This document shows, in pieces, positions 25,021 through 33,123 of a stretch of 37,543 bases of DNA. The translations under genes were made by a program, and so were the position numbers. Below the pieces are notes generated by a model that saw nothing but the letters and a program-made list of their open reading frames with translations, did not search any database and was not told the DNA's origin. Origin of the DNA: Chloroflexota bacterium (GTDB taxonomy: Bacteria; Chloroflexota; Anaerolineae; Aggregatilineales; Phototrophicaceae); NCBI GenBank assembly GCA_011523735.1, contig WTGB01000139.1:1-37543 (forward strand), given 5' to 3'. The first letter of the stretch is position 1. Each line of letters starts with the position of its first letter.

Positions 25021-25812
25021 TTGGCTCGCAAACGCCGTCTGGATCGGCTGCTGGTCGATCGGCAGCTCGCCCCTACTCGCAGCAAGGCAGCCGCGATGAT
25101 TATGGCGGGAGAAGTCAAAGTGAATGATCGCCTGGTCGATAAGCCTGGCGCCATGATCCAGTTTGACGCCACTATCAAATTGAAACCCAAACCCCGCTAT
25201 GTCGGACGCGGAGGGCTGAAGCTGGAAGCCGCGCTGCAGGCATTTGATATTGACCCTGTCGGCAAAGTTTGCGCCGATGTCGGCGCCAGCACCGGCGGCT
25301 TCACCGATTGCCTTCTGCAGCACGGCGCGGCGAAAGTGTACGCGATCGATGTCGGCAGCGGCATTATCGATTATCGCTTGCGCATTGATGATCGCATTAT
25401 CCTGCTGGAGAACACCAATGCGCGGCATCTTGATCGACTGCCAGAACAGCCTGACTTGGTTGTGATTGATGTCTCTTTCATCTCTCTGCGTTTAATATTC
25501 CCCGCGATCAAGCGATGGATCGAAACCGGTGCTGACATTGTCGCTCTGGTCAAACCGCAGTTTGAAGCGGGCAAAAGCGATGTCGGCAAAGGCGGGATTG
25601 TGCGCGATTTAGCCGTACATCGGCGGGTGCTGACCGCCATCGTAGACTTTGCAGCGACGCTTGGACTTATTCCCGTCGATACTACGCGATCGCCCATCAC
25701 CGGCGCCAAAGGCAACATTGAGTATCTGCTGTGGCTGCGGCATGATTCAGAAGCGGTATCACCGATGGACTTCCAAGGCCAAATTGATTCGCTCTTCACA
25801 TCAACCGAATAG
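25021..25812 (+). CDS. tlyA: TlyA-family rRNA 2'-O-methyltransferase
   Basis: TlyA adds 2'-O-methyl groups to cytidines in 16S and/or 23S rRNA with S-adenosylmethionine. The 263-residue product has an N-terminal S4 RNA-binding domain (about 5-65, RLDRLLVDRQLAPTRSKAAA). The FtsJ-like methyltransferase domain has the SAM loop DVGASTGGFTDCLLQHGA, the catalytic Asp region VIDVSFISLR and the KPQFEAGK lysine. Length fits the family (about 250-275). The start is TTG 25021 with GAGGA 5 nt upstream, two bases after the preceding stop, so it is likely in the same transcript. Whether it methylates one or both subunits cannot be told here. Confidence 0.94.
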   Translation: MARKRRLDRLLVDRQLAPTRSKAAAMIMAGEVKVNDRLVDKPGAMIQFDATIKLKPKPRYVGRGGLKLEAALQAFDIDPVGKVCADVGASTGGFTDCLLQHGAAKVYAIDVGSGIIDYRLRIDDRIILLENTNARHLDRLPEQPDLVVIDVSFISLRLIFPAIKRWIETGADIVALVKPQFEAGKSDVGKGGIVRDLAVHRRVLTAIVDFAATLGLIPVDTTRSPITGAKGNIEYLLWLRHDSEAVSPMDFQGQIDSLFTSTE

Positions 25813-25880
25813 CTTCCCCTATCCCAGCGCCATATCATGATTCATAATGGCTAGCCGAGTTTGGGGAGCATCGCTACTCA

Positions 25881-27680
25881 ATGGATATCGAGCACATCCG
25901 GAATTTCTGCATAATCGCGCATGTCGATCACGGCAAGAGCACATTGGCGGATCGGCTGCTGGAACTCACGCACACAGTCAGCGCGCGCGATATGCAAGAG
26001 CAGTTGCTGGATAGCATGGCGCTGGAGCGGGAACGTGGCGTCACAATCAAAGCCTCGGCTGTTCGTATGCGCTACACAGGTCCTGATGGCGTCGAATACA
26101 TTATCAACCTGATTGATACGCCGGGACATGTCGATTTTACTTACGAGGTGAGTCGGGCTCTGCAAGCTTGCGAAGGCGCCATCCTTGTCGTTGACGCCAG
26201 CCAGGGGATCGAAGCTCAGACTCTATCCAATGTCTATCTGGCGCTGGAGCAAGATCTCGAGATCATCCCTGTGATTAACAAAATCGACCTCCCAGCGGCG
26301 CAACCTGAGGAAATCGCTCGTGATGTTGAAGAATTGCTGGGAACGCCTGTCGAGGACATGCCGCGCATATCAGCCAAAAATGGAATCGGCATCGTCGAAG
26401 TACTTGAAAAAGTCATTGCCGAAGTGCCGTCCCCAGCCACTAACGCCGCTGAAAGCCTTCGCGCGCTAGTCTTCGACTCTCACTACGATGCTTACAAAGG
26501 TGTGATCGCTTACGTGCGTATTGTCGATGGCATGGTCAACAAGCGCGATCTGCTGCGCCTGTACGCCACTGGCGCCCGATTCGAACCGGTAGAAATGGGC
26601 GTCTTTGATCCCTTAATGCGGGCGGTCGATTCTCTGAAGGCCGGCGAAGTGGGTTATATCGCCACCGGCTTAAAGACCGTGCAGGAATGCCGCGTCGGCG
26701 ATACCATCACCCTTGCCAAACGCGGGACCGAACATCCCCTGCCCGGCTACAAGCAAATCAAACCGATGGTATTCGCCGGCATCTACCCGACCAACAACGA
26801 AGATTATGCCGATCTGCGCGACGCGCTCGAAAAACTGCAACTCAACGATGCCTCGCTCGTATATCAGCCGGAAACATCGCAGGCGCTGAACTTCGGGTTT
26901 CGCGCCGGCTTCCTGGGCTTATTCCACATGGATATCATCCAGGAGCGCCTGGAACGCGAATACGACCTCGACATTTTAGCGACCGCCCCAAGCGTGGAAT
27001 ATCGCGTACTGCTAAAGGACAGCCAGACCATCCTCATTGACAGCCCTGCCCTATTGCCGGATGAGAATATCATCGAGGAGATCCAAGAACCTTGGATGAA
27101 GATTCAAATTTATGTGCCGCAGACCTACATCGGCGCTGTGATGGATCTCACGATCAAAAAACGCGGCAGCTATGAGACCACAGAATACCTTGATGCCAGC
27201 CGCGTCATCTTGCACTTTGATATTCCACTTTCAGAAATCATCATCGACTTCTACGACAAGCTCAAGAGCGTGACACAGGGTTACGCCAGCCTCGATTATC
27301 AGTTTCACGAATACCGCGCCGGCGATCTGGTAAAGGTGGATGTGCTGGTTAATGAAGATCGAGTTGATGCCTTGGCCATGATCTGCCATCGTGATGACGC
27401 CTACCATCGAGGCCAGCGCCTCGTCAGCCGCCTCAAGCAGCTCATTCCTCGTCAGATGTTTACCGTGCCGGTGCAGGCGGGGGTCGGCAAGCGTGTCATC
27501 TCGCGCGCGAATGTACGCGCCTTGAGAAAAGATGTCCTGGCGAAGTGTTACGGCGGTGACGTAACCCGGAAGAAGAAGCTGCTTGAGAAGCAGAAAAAGG
27601 GCAAGAAGCGGATGAAAATGATTGGCTCTGTCGAAGTTCCGCAAGAAGCCTTCATGGCGCTTTTGAGTTTGGATGAGTGA
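25881..27680 (+). CDS. lepA: Elongation factor 4 (LepA)
   Basis: Ribosomal GTPase acting on stalled or assembling ribosomes. The 599-residue product has all GTPase motifs: AHVDHGKST (13-21), the GVTIK switch, DTPGH, NKID. It then has EF-G-like domains, ending in the LepA-specific C-terminal domain with GGDVTRKKKLLEKQKKGKK. Length is standard. GGGGAG lies upstream at about 12 nt. The gene converges on cinA with 23 nt between stops. Confidence 0.97.
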   Translation: MDIEHIRNFCIIAHVDHGKSTLADRLLELTHTVSARDMQEQLLDSMALERERGVTIKASAVRMRYTGPDGVEYIINLIDTPGHVDFTYEVSRALQACEGAILVVDASQGIEAQTLSNVYLALEQDLEIIPVINKIDLPAAQPEEIARDVEELLGTPVEDMPRISAKNGIGIVEVLEKVIAEVPSPATNAAESLRALVFDSHYDAYKGVIAYVRIVDGMVNKRDLLRLYATGARFEPVEMGVFDPLMRAVDSLKAGEVGYIATGLKTVQECRVGDTITLAKRGTEHPLPGYKQIKPMVFAGIYPTNNEDYADLRDALEKLQLNDASLVYQPETSQALNFGFRAGFLGLFHMDIIQERLEREYDLDILATAPSVEYRVLLKDSQTILIDSPALLPDENIIEEIQEPWMKIQIYVPQTYIGAVMDLTIKKRGSYETTEYLDASRVILHFDIPLSEIIIDFYDKLKSVTQGYASLDYQFHEYRAGDLVKVDVLVNEDRVDALAMICHRDDAYHRGQRLVSRLKQLIPRQMFTVPVQAGVGKRVISRANVRALRKDVLAKCYGGDVTRKKKLLEKQKKGKKRMKMIGSVEVPQEAFMALLSLDE

Positions 27681-27703
27681 GACGCTTTCCCGCGCGGCCT
27701 CCC

Positions 27704-28930
27704 TTAGTCGCGGTAGCGTTCCCTCAGCATACGCCACAGATTCGCCAAGCCCCAGCGAGACAACCATTCTCGCGCTAGATGTGAACCCGTCCCGAAGCCA
27801 TACACGCGGTAGCGCAAGTTCCACTCCGTGCAAATAGCGATGGCGCTGCCCTGCTCGATATCGGCATTTTCATCCAGATCGGGATAGCTCAATACGACAA
27901 TGCTCGCATCTGTCCCGCGCGTCTGGCGGTCTCGCTTCGCTATATCAATAGCAAATTCCCTCAGCGACACTTCCGCTGCATCGACCGAGTAGTGATTGTA
28001 GAGTTGATAAGGATCCTCATACTGCGTCGAAGACAACGACTCCGAGTCATCACCCCAACTAGCGCTAATGACGCCTGGCAGCCCCGCTTCAATAACGTGA
28101 ACTCTTAGTCTGTGCTTTTCGACTTGCTGCCAAACGATATCTTCCAAAGTCGCGTGATCTGTCCCGTAGATGTGTTCGCCGATCCGCGCTTCCAATCTCG
28201 CTTGCATCTGGTCCAGCATATGAGCGGCTTCCTCACTGCTCTCGGCTTTTGCCGTCACTCGAATATCGACGCTGCCATGGTGTGCCGCAAGCCCAACGCT
28301 TGGGTTAGTTTCGCTTAGAATCTCTTTGCCGATGTGGTCATCAAGCGAGCTTTCGCCGATGCCCGCTGTGCGGAGGATACGCGCAACGATTATTCCCAGT
28401 TGATATTTCCGCAGAAGATACGGCAGGACCGCTTCCGTCATCAGGAATTTCATCTCTCGTGGAACGCCGGGCAAGCTGATGACTACCCCACGGTTCGATT
28501 CCACAATGAAGGCAGGCGCCGTGCCAACCGGATTTTCGACCAAAATCGCGGCCTCTGGCAAGTAGGCTTGCTGGCGATTATTTTCGGTCATCTTGCTGCC
28601 GAATCCACGAAAACGCTCGGCGATGCCGTCATACAAGGACTGGTGAAACACAAGCGGCCTGTCCACGGCATCAGCTACCGCCTGTCGGGTCATGTCATCA
28701 ACTGTGGGTCCCAAGCCGCCAGTTGTGATAACGATTTCGGCACGGTCCAAAGCGGCGGACATCGCGTCAGTAATGCGCCCTAAGTTGTCGCCGACTGTCG
28801 TCATAAAGTAGATGTTCACGCCGATATCGCGCAACTGCCGCGCCATGAAAACAGAATTTGTGTCCGTAATCTCACCCAGCAGCAATTCCGTTCCGATGGC
28901 GATGATTTCTGCATTGGGGTTGTCTGGCAT
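27704..28930 (-). CDS. cinA: CinA-like protein with intact MoCF domain and eroded amidase domain
   Basis: The 408-residue product starts with the CinA/MoCF domain (1-170): EIIAIGTELLLGEITDTNS, VITTGGLGPTVDDMTRQAVADA and VISLPGVPREMKFLM. In other bacteria this domain hydrolyses ADP-ribose or similar pyrophosphates. The linker domain is about 170-250. The C-terminal part (about 255-408) should be a nicotinamide-nucleotide amidase. It keeps the overall layout, ending in VYGFGTGSHLAREWLSRWGL, but the catalytic E-S-x-T-G-G start is replaced by IEAGLPG. The amidase is therefore probably dead. The gene is divergent from the ABC ATPase gene. Confidence 0.9.
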   Translation of the reverse strand: MPDNPNAEIIAIGTELLLGEITDTNSVFMARQLRDIGVNIYFMTTVGDNLGRITDAMSAALDRAEIVITTGGLGPTVDDMTRQAVADAVDRPLVFHQSLYDGIAERFRGFGSKMTENNRQQAYLPEAAILVENPVGTAPAFIVESNRGVVISLPGVPREMKFLMTEAVLPYLLRKYQLGIIVARILRTAGIGESSLDDHIGKEILSETNPSVGLAAHHGSVDIRVTAKAESSEEAAHMLDQMQARLEARIGEHIYGTDHATLEDIVWQQVEKHRLRVHVIEAGLPGVISASWGDDSESLSSTQYEDPYQLYNHYSVDAAEVSLREFAIDIAKRDRQTRGTDASIVVLSYPDLDENADIEQGSAIAICTEWNLRYRVYGFGTGSHLAREWLSRWGLANLWRMLRERYRD

Positions 28931-28986
28931 GTTTCCCTCGTCTATGCTTGATTTCCAGGCAATTTTACTTCGTCGCGACCAATTCT

Positions 28987-29014
28987 TTGCAAAACTCGAA
29001 AAAATGGCTATAAT
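28987..29014 (+). promoter_or_regulatory. Promoter for the UgpC-type ATPase gene
   Basis: TTGCAA (28987-28992), 16 bp and consensus TATAAT (29009-29014), 92 bp before the GTG start. TTGCAA is self-complementary and, read on the other strand, lies 19 bp from a TAAAAT (28967-28962), which may serve cinA. Confidence 0.65.
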
Positions 29015-29105
29015 TGCCGCTATAAAAGTATCTTGCTGTCAAGTAAGGTATTTGTGCAGATTCACCAATCTTTTCGTCCAGCTACTTATTCCAACGGAGG
29101 TTCTT

Positions 29106-30233
29106 GTGGCTAGCGTCACTTTCAATCATGTTTCGAAGGATTTCGGTGATCAACGTGTTGTTTCGGACTTAAATATTGAAGTCCTTGACAAGGAATTCCT
29201 GGTCTTCGTTGGTCCGTCAGGCTGTGGCAAATCCACCAGCCTGCGCATGCTTGCGGGCTTGGAAGAAATAACCGAAGGCGAAATCCTCATCGGAGATCGC
29301 GTCGTGAACAACGTCGCGCCCAAAGACCGCGATGTCGCGATGGTTTTCCAGAGCTACGCTTTGTATCCGCATATGACCGTCTATGATAACATGGCATTCG
29401 GTCTCAAGCTGCGCAAAACACCGAAGAAGATCATTGATGAGCGCGTCAACGAAGCCGCCAATGAATTGGGTATCGGCCATTTGCTTGATCGCCGCCCAAG
29501 ACAACTCTCCGGTGGACAACGTCAGCGCGTGGCCGTAGGCCGAGCCATCGTTCGTGAGCCGGCCGTCTTCCTTATGGATGAGCCGCTTTCTAATCTTGAT
29601 GCGAAACTGCGCGTGGAGGCGCGGTCATTCATCAGCCGGCTGCACCAAAGGCTGGAGACCACCTTCATCTACGTGACCCACGATCAAGTAGAGGCGATGA
29701 CCATGGGAACGCGCATTTGCGTGCTAAACGAGGGTGAACTACAGCAGATCGATTCACCCTTCAATCTGTATCACAATCCTCACAACGTGTTTGTTGCCGG
29801 CTTCATCGGCAGCCCGTCTATGAATTTCTTCGATGCGGTGCTGAAGCAAGACGGAGACTCGCTTATCGTAGATACTGGCGCTTTCTCCCTGCCAGTACCC
29901 GCCAGCAAGGTAGATTCCTTCCGCAGTCATGCGGGCATGGAAGTGATCTGCGGTATCCGCCCAGAAGATATCCACGACACGAACTACCTGCCCCAGGGCA
30001 TCATCCCCGCGAATCTTTCCTCGAGTGTCGAGGTTGTGGAGCAGATGGGCAACGAGGTGATCATCTACCTCGAAAGCGGCGGGAAGAATTTCATCGCACG
30101 GACCGATCCACGCACCGGCGCTACTGTCGGCCAGGAAATGGGGGTTACCTTCAATCTCGATAACATGCACATCTTCGACACCAATACTGAGGCCTCGCTC
30201 GCCTATGAATCGAAGATGAAAGAAGCCATGTAG
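29106..30233 (+). CDS. ugpC: UgpC/MsmX/MsiK-type ABC transporter ATPase
   Basis: ATP-binding subunit for carbohydrate importers of the CUT1 type. The 375-residue product starts at GTG 29106, with GGAGG 5 nt upstream; the open frame from 28812 is not coding. Walker A is GPSGCGKST (36-44), the Q loop is FQSYALYPHM, the signature LSGGQRQ is at 134-140, Walker B is FLMDEP, and the H loop is VTHDQVEAM. The C-terminal MalK-like regulatory domain (about 240-375) has GSPSMNFFDA and GIRPEDI. No permease or sugar-binding gene is adjacent. Such orphan ATPases often power several importers at once. A 12-bp-stem terminator follows. Confidence 0.93.
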   Translation: MASVTFNHVSKDFGDQRVVSDLNIEVLDKEFLVFVGPSGCGKSTSLRMLAGLEEITEGEILIGDRVVNNVAPKDRDVAMVFQSYALYPHMTVYDNMAFGLKLRKTPKKIIDERVNEAANELGIGHLLDRRPRQLSGGQRQRVAVGRAIVREPAVFLMDEPLSNLDAKLRVEARSFISRLHQRLETTFIYVTHDQVEAMTMGTRICVLNEGELQQIDSPFNLYHNPHNVFVAGFIGSPSMNFFDAVLKQDGDSLIVDTGAFSLPVPASKVDSFRSHAGMEVICGIRPEDIHDTNYLPQGIIPANLSSSVEVVEQMGNEVIIYLESGGKNFIARTDPRTGATVGQEMGVTFNLDNMHIFDTNTEASLAYESKMKEAM

Positions 30234-30258
30234 TTCGCGTCAAGGACAGCGGCAACAC

Positions 30259-30288
30259 AAAAGAGCCACTACACAGTGGCTCTTTTCT
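30259..30288 (+). terminator. Strong intrinsic terminator, usable from both sides
   Basis: AAAAGAGCCACT (30259-30270) and AGTGGCTCTTTT (30275-30286) are perfectly complementary around loop ACAC. The T-run serves the ugpC transcript and the A-run on the left serves the DUF35 operon arriving from the minus strand. Confidence 0.9.
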
Positions 30289-30316
30289 TGTAAAGACAAA
30301 CTCTCAGTTATCTCAG

Positions 30317-30625
30317 CTACTTGATCAAAGGGCGAAACTTGTATCCATAGACGATCATGCCGCGTTCGCCGTCAGTCGTGAGCTTACGTGTAACCATCTC
30401 TACTTTGTCACCGATCTCGATATCGGCGTCAACATCGGTGAGTTGCGCGGTGATCAAGCTGCCGTCCTCCAATCTGATTAAGGCCAAGCGATATGGCGCC
30501 TGCCCGACAAACCCTTCCGGCGCCTCCTGCACCAAGGTGCTGCTGTACACCCTGCCAAACATTCCATGCGCCTCCTTCCGAAGCGAATTCAGATTGGCCA
30601 GCGAGGCCTCTTGAAAGCTCGTCAT
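30317..30625 (-). CDS. DUF35 OB-fold protein (thiolase/HMG-CoA synthase partner)
   Basis: A 102-residue protein with the acyl-CoA-associated OB-fold of DUF35: FGRVYSSTLVQEAPEGFVGQ, PYRLALIRLEDGSLITAQLT, GDKVEMVTRKL and MIVYGYKFRPL. In archaea a DUF35 protein bridges acetoacetyl-CoA thiolase and HMG-CoA synthase in one complex and offers a shared CoA site. Being last in an operon with those two genes, it most likely does the same here. Unlike usual members it contains no zinc ribbon and not one Cys; the corresponding N-terminal piece is in the overlapping ORF 30622-30783. The start ATG overlaps that ORF's stop (ATGA). Whether the OB half works alone is open. Confidence 0.85.
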   Translation of the reverse strand: MTSFQEASLANLNSLRKEAHGMFGRVYSSTLVQEAPEGFVGQAPYRLALIRLEDGSLITAQLTDVDADIEIGDKVEMVTRKLTTDGERGMIVYGYKFRPLIK

Positions 30626-30783
30626 TTGGGCATTCCAACGGTCTCGCGCTTCACATAGACTTTTGCGGCAACCCCATTAGCGCGCTCAATGTCCCCAGAT
30701 GCTGCGCCTTGCTGGCAGGTCCGCTTGTCCCGAAGCAAACGATAGCGAAGCTTCTTATTGCGCCAGTATTTCGCAACCTGCAT
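30622..30783 (-). CDS. Short ORF encoding the N-terminal DUF35 segment (split or decayed zinc ribbon)
   Basis: A 53-residue ORF with an excellent ribosome site (GAGGAG, 7 nt before the ATG). Its start, MQVAKYWRNKKLRYRLL, matches the N-terminus of full-length DUF35 proteins (helix plus a K/R-Y-x-L segment), and a Cys follows at the expected place (TCQQG). The rest of a zinc ribbon (a second Cys of CxxC, a Pro-Pro-Arg segment, another CxxC) is not visible in this frame. The stop overlaps the start of the OB-fold ORF, which is in another frame. This is either a gene split by frameshift (true or a sequence error) or a natural two-piece version with coupled translation. Confidence 0.6.
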   Translation of the reverse strand: MQVAKYWRNKKLRYRLLRDKRTCQQGAASGDIERANGVAAKVYVKRETVGMPK

Positions 30784-30832
30784 CCGAATGCTCCTCGCCC
30801 CTAACCATCATTGCGATTCAGTCTGAAGCAGC

Positions 30833-30862
30833 AAGTCTATCAAAAGCTATCTTGATAGACTT
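30833..30862 (-). repeat. Perfect 10-bp inverted repeat between thiolase and DUF35 genes
   Basis: AAGTCTATCA (30833-30842) and TGATAGACTT (30853-30862) flank a 10-nt loop in the 102-nt gap inside the operon. No T-run follows, so it is not a classic terminator. It could be an RNA-processing or stability hairpin, or an operator. Confidence 0.55.
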
Positions 30863-30885
30863 TGTCACTTGCAGAGCCTATCACA

Positions 30886-32049
30886 TCATTCCGGACTCAC
30901 GCTCAGAATATGTGTGACGGCTGTCGCGCCCAAACCGCCTATATTTTGCGCCAAGGCTTGTTTCGCCCCGCGAACCTGATTGTCGCCCGCTTCGCCCCTC
31001 AACTGCAGCGCCGCTTCGGCCGCCTGATAGACGCCAGTCGCCCCGCTCGGATTCCCCCGGCTCTTCAGCCCGCCAAATGTACTGATTGGCAGATCGCCAT
31101 CTAGTGCGATTCCTAGGCCGCCATCCCGCGCCCATTGCCAGCCCTCGCCAGCCTGACTAACTCCCATCGCCTCTAACGATAGCGCCGTCAAAACTGTAAA
31201 TGCATCATGCAGTTCAAGCACATGAATATCGGATAGGGATAACCCAGCCTGCTCAAGCGCGCGGTCAGTCGATGTCTTTACCGCCCGCAGTTGCAGCGGA
31301 TTATGACGATCTTGCAATGTAAGGCTATCCGTAGCTGTGGCGCTGCCCAGGATTGCTACCGGCCGCGGCACAAGATCGGCCGCCACGTCAGTCGCCGCCA
31401 ACACAACCGCTGCCGCCCCATCAGCATCCGGCGCGCTATCAAACAAACTGACCGGGGCGGCGATCATCGGCGCCTTTGCGAAAGCCCCGGCCCGCAGTCG
31501 ATTACGGTACATTGCCTGCGGATTCCGAGCGCCATTGCGATGCGCATTGATGCTGAAGCCTTCGAAGTGAGACAGCTCCAGACCATATTCATACATATAA
31601 CGGCGCATAAGCAAACCAGCCATTGCGGCCAAAGTGGCGCCGTTCACCGACTCAAAATCCGCATCTAAGCTGACCCCGCGCGACGCCACCCGAGCCGGAC
31701 CCACCATGTCCGTGGCCTTCTCAACGCCTAGGACCAAAGCCGTTTTGACCGCGCCCGAAGCCACAGCAAGATAGCCCGTGCGCAACGCTACCCCGCCAGA
31801 AGCATCCCCCGCTTCACAGGTGTAAGCTTCAATCCCGTCGAGATTGAGTTGATTCGCGATCAACGAGCCGAGTTGCGTCTGTCCGTTGAAAGTCCCGCCA
31901 TAAGCGTTGCCGATGTACAAGGCATCGACTTGCCCTAATCCGGCATCTTCCAGAGCCAGCTGGCCCGCTTCCTCCGCCAGTTCACCGATTCCACGCGACC
32001 AGTGCTCCCCCACCGCGGTCATGCCGTAGCCGACAATCGATACATCCAT
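30886..32049 (-). CDS. Acetoacetyl-CoA thiolase of the archaeal/SCP-x type
   Basis: Thiolase condensing two acetyl-CoA to acetoacetyl-CoA. The 387-residue product has nucleophile Cys78 in YTCEAGDASGG, His281 in LELHDAFT, the RGNPSGATGVYQ segment (331-342), and NIGGLGATAVTHIL at the end. The last motif lacks the usual second catalytic Cys (CGG) of bacterial AtoB-type enzymes; the layout is that of the SCP-x-like thiolases which pair with archaeal-type HMG-CoA synthase and DUF35. AAGGA lies 10 nt before the ATG, and the synthase stop is 6 nt upstream. Substrate is assigned from context. Confidence 0.92.
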   Translation of the reverse strand: MDVSIVGYGMTAVGEHWSRGIGELAEEAGQLALEDAGLGQVDALYIGNAYGGTFNGQTQLGSLIANQLNLDGIEAYTCEAGDASGGVALRTGYLAVASGAVKTALVLGVEKATDMVGPARVASRGVSLDADFESVNGATLAAMAGLLMRRYMYEYGLELSHFEGFSINAHRNGARNPQAMYRNRLRAGAFAKAPMIAAPVSLFDSAPDADGAAAVVLAATDVAADLVPRPVAILGSATATDSLTLQDRHNPLQLRAVKTSTDRALEQAGLSLSDIHVLELHDAFTVLTALSLEAMGVSQAGEGWQWARDGGLGIALDGDLPISTFGGLKSRGNPSGATGVYQAAEAALQLRGEAGDNQVRGAKQALAQNIGGLGATAVTHILSVSPE

Positions 32050-32055
32050 TAGCTG

Positions 32056-33123
32056 TCAATCCTTGAGCTTTTCACGATAACGGACATAAGTGGCATAATC
32101 GATCGACCTTCGCCGGTGCACATAATCCGCCGTGCGATACAGGTTTCGCGGTCTCCGCTTTATGCGTTCCGTCACGCGCAAATCAAAGGCATCTGAGCCA
32201 GCGCCGCTTCCGTAGCTGACCATCAAGATGCGCGCGCCTGCAGCCGCCTCATCCAGAATCGCCGTCAAACCGATCATGCACGAGCCAGAGTAAACATTGC
32301 CAATCTCATTTGCCAGCAAACCCGCCTCAATCTGCTTCGGCGAAAAACCGAGAATCTTGGCAGCGCGCGCTGGGAATTTCACATTGGGCTGATGAAAGAC
32401 CGCATAATCATAATCCGCCGCCGTCGTATTCATCATCTCCATTAGCGATGATGCTGCCTTGATCGTGTGAGCAAAATAGGCCGGCTCGCCGGTAAAGCGG
32501 TCTCCATGGCTGGGAAATTCTTCGCCCGCGCGCCGCCAGAAATCCGGCGTGTCAGTGACGTAGCTGTAGCTGCCTTGGAAGACAGCGTAGCTCTCCTCCG
32601 CTGGACCCAGCAGGAAAGCCGCCCCGCCCGAAGCCGCCGTGTATTCCAACGCGTCGCCCGGTCGCCCTTGCGCGGTATCCATTCCTATGCTGAGGATATA
32701 CTGCGCCATGCCACTGCCAACCAGCCCGATCGCTGCCTGCACCGCCTCTGACCCTGCCTTGCACGCAAACTCCCAATCGGCCGCCTGGATATTCGGCGAT
32801 GTGCCTATGCTTTCCGCCACTATCGTGCTTGTTGGCTTCACCGCGTAGGGATGACTCTCGCTGCCTACCCATATCGCTCGGATATCTCGCACGTCAATCT
32901 CGGCGCAGGCGATAGCATTGCGCGCCGCCTCAATCGCCATCGTGACGACATCTTCATCCAAGCCCGCGACCGCTTTTTCTTTTACTGGCGCTCCGCCACT
33001 GCCACCGGTCCATATCCGCGCAATTTCCGCGCCGGGCAATCGATAACGCGGTATGTATGCTCCATAGCCGACAATTCCCACCGCGCGATCGGGCTGCATT
33101 AACCACCTTGATTCCGCCGTCAT
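32056..33123 (-). CDS. Hydroxymethylglutaryl-CoA synthase, archaeal type
   Basis: Condenses acetoacetyl-CoA with acetyl-CoA to HMG-CoA. The 355-residue product has the catalytic trio Glu89 ([12 protein letters not shown]), Cys121 ([11 protein letters not shown]) and His244 ([10 protein letters not shown]), plus [12 protein letters not shown] and the C-terminal [11 protein letters not shown]. Its length (about 350) and motifs are those of the archaeal enzyme, not of the 390-460-residue bacterial (MvaS) or eukaryotic forms. The start ATG overlaps the HMG-CoA reductase stop (ATGA), showing coupled translation. In archaea this enzyme forms a channelling complex with thiolase and DUF35, the next genes here. 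Confidence 0.94.
   Translation of the reverse strand: MTAESRWLMQPDRAVGIVGYGAYIPRYRLPGAEIARIWTGGSGGAPVKEKAVAGLDEDVVTMAIEAARNAIACAEIDVRDIRAIWVGSESHPYAVKPTSTIVAESIGTSPNIQAADWEFACKAGSEAVQAAIGLVGSGMAQYILSIGMDTAQGRPGDALEYTAASGGAAFLLGPAEESYAVFQGSYSYVTDTPDFWRRAGEEFPSHGDRFTGEPAYFAHTIKAASSLMEMMNTTAADYDYAVFHQPNVKFPARAAKILGFSPKQIEAGLLANEIGNVYSGSCMIGLTAILDEAAAGARILMVSYGSGAGSDAFDLRVTERIKRRPRNLYRTADYVHRRRSIDYATYVRYREKLKD

Noticed and set aside
28812..29105. Long N-terminal extension of the ABC ATPase
   Set aside because: It contains the TATAAT promoter and the ribosome site of the GTG start at 29106.
30622..30624. The TGA ending the short DUF35 ORF as a second selenocysteine codon
   Set aside because: Reading on gives a short non-conserved tail that soon stops, and the OB-fold continues in another frame.
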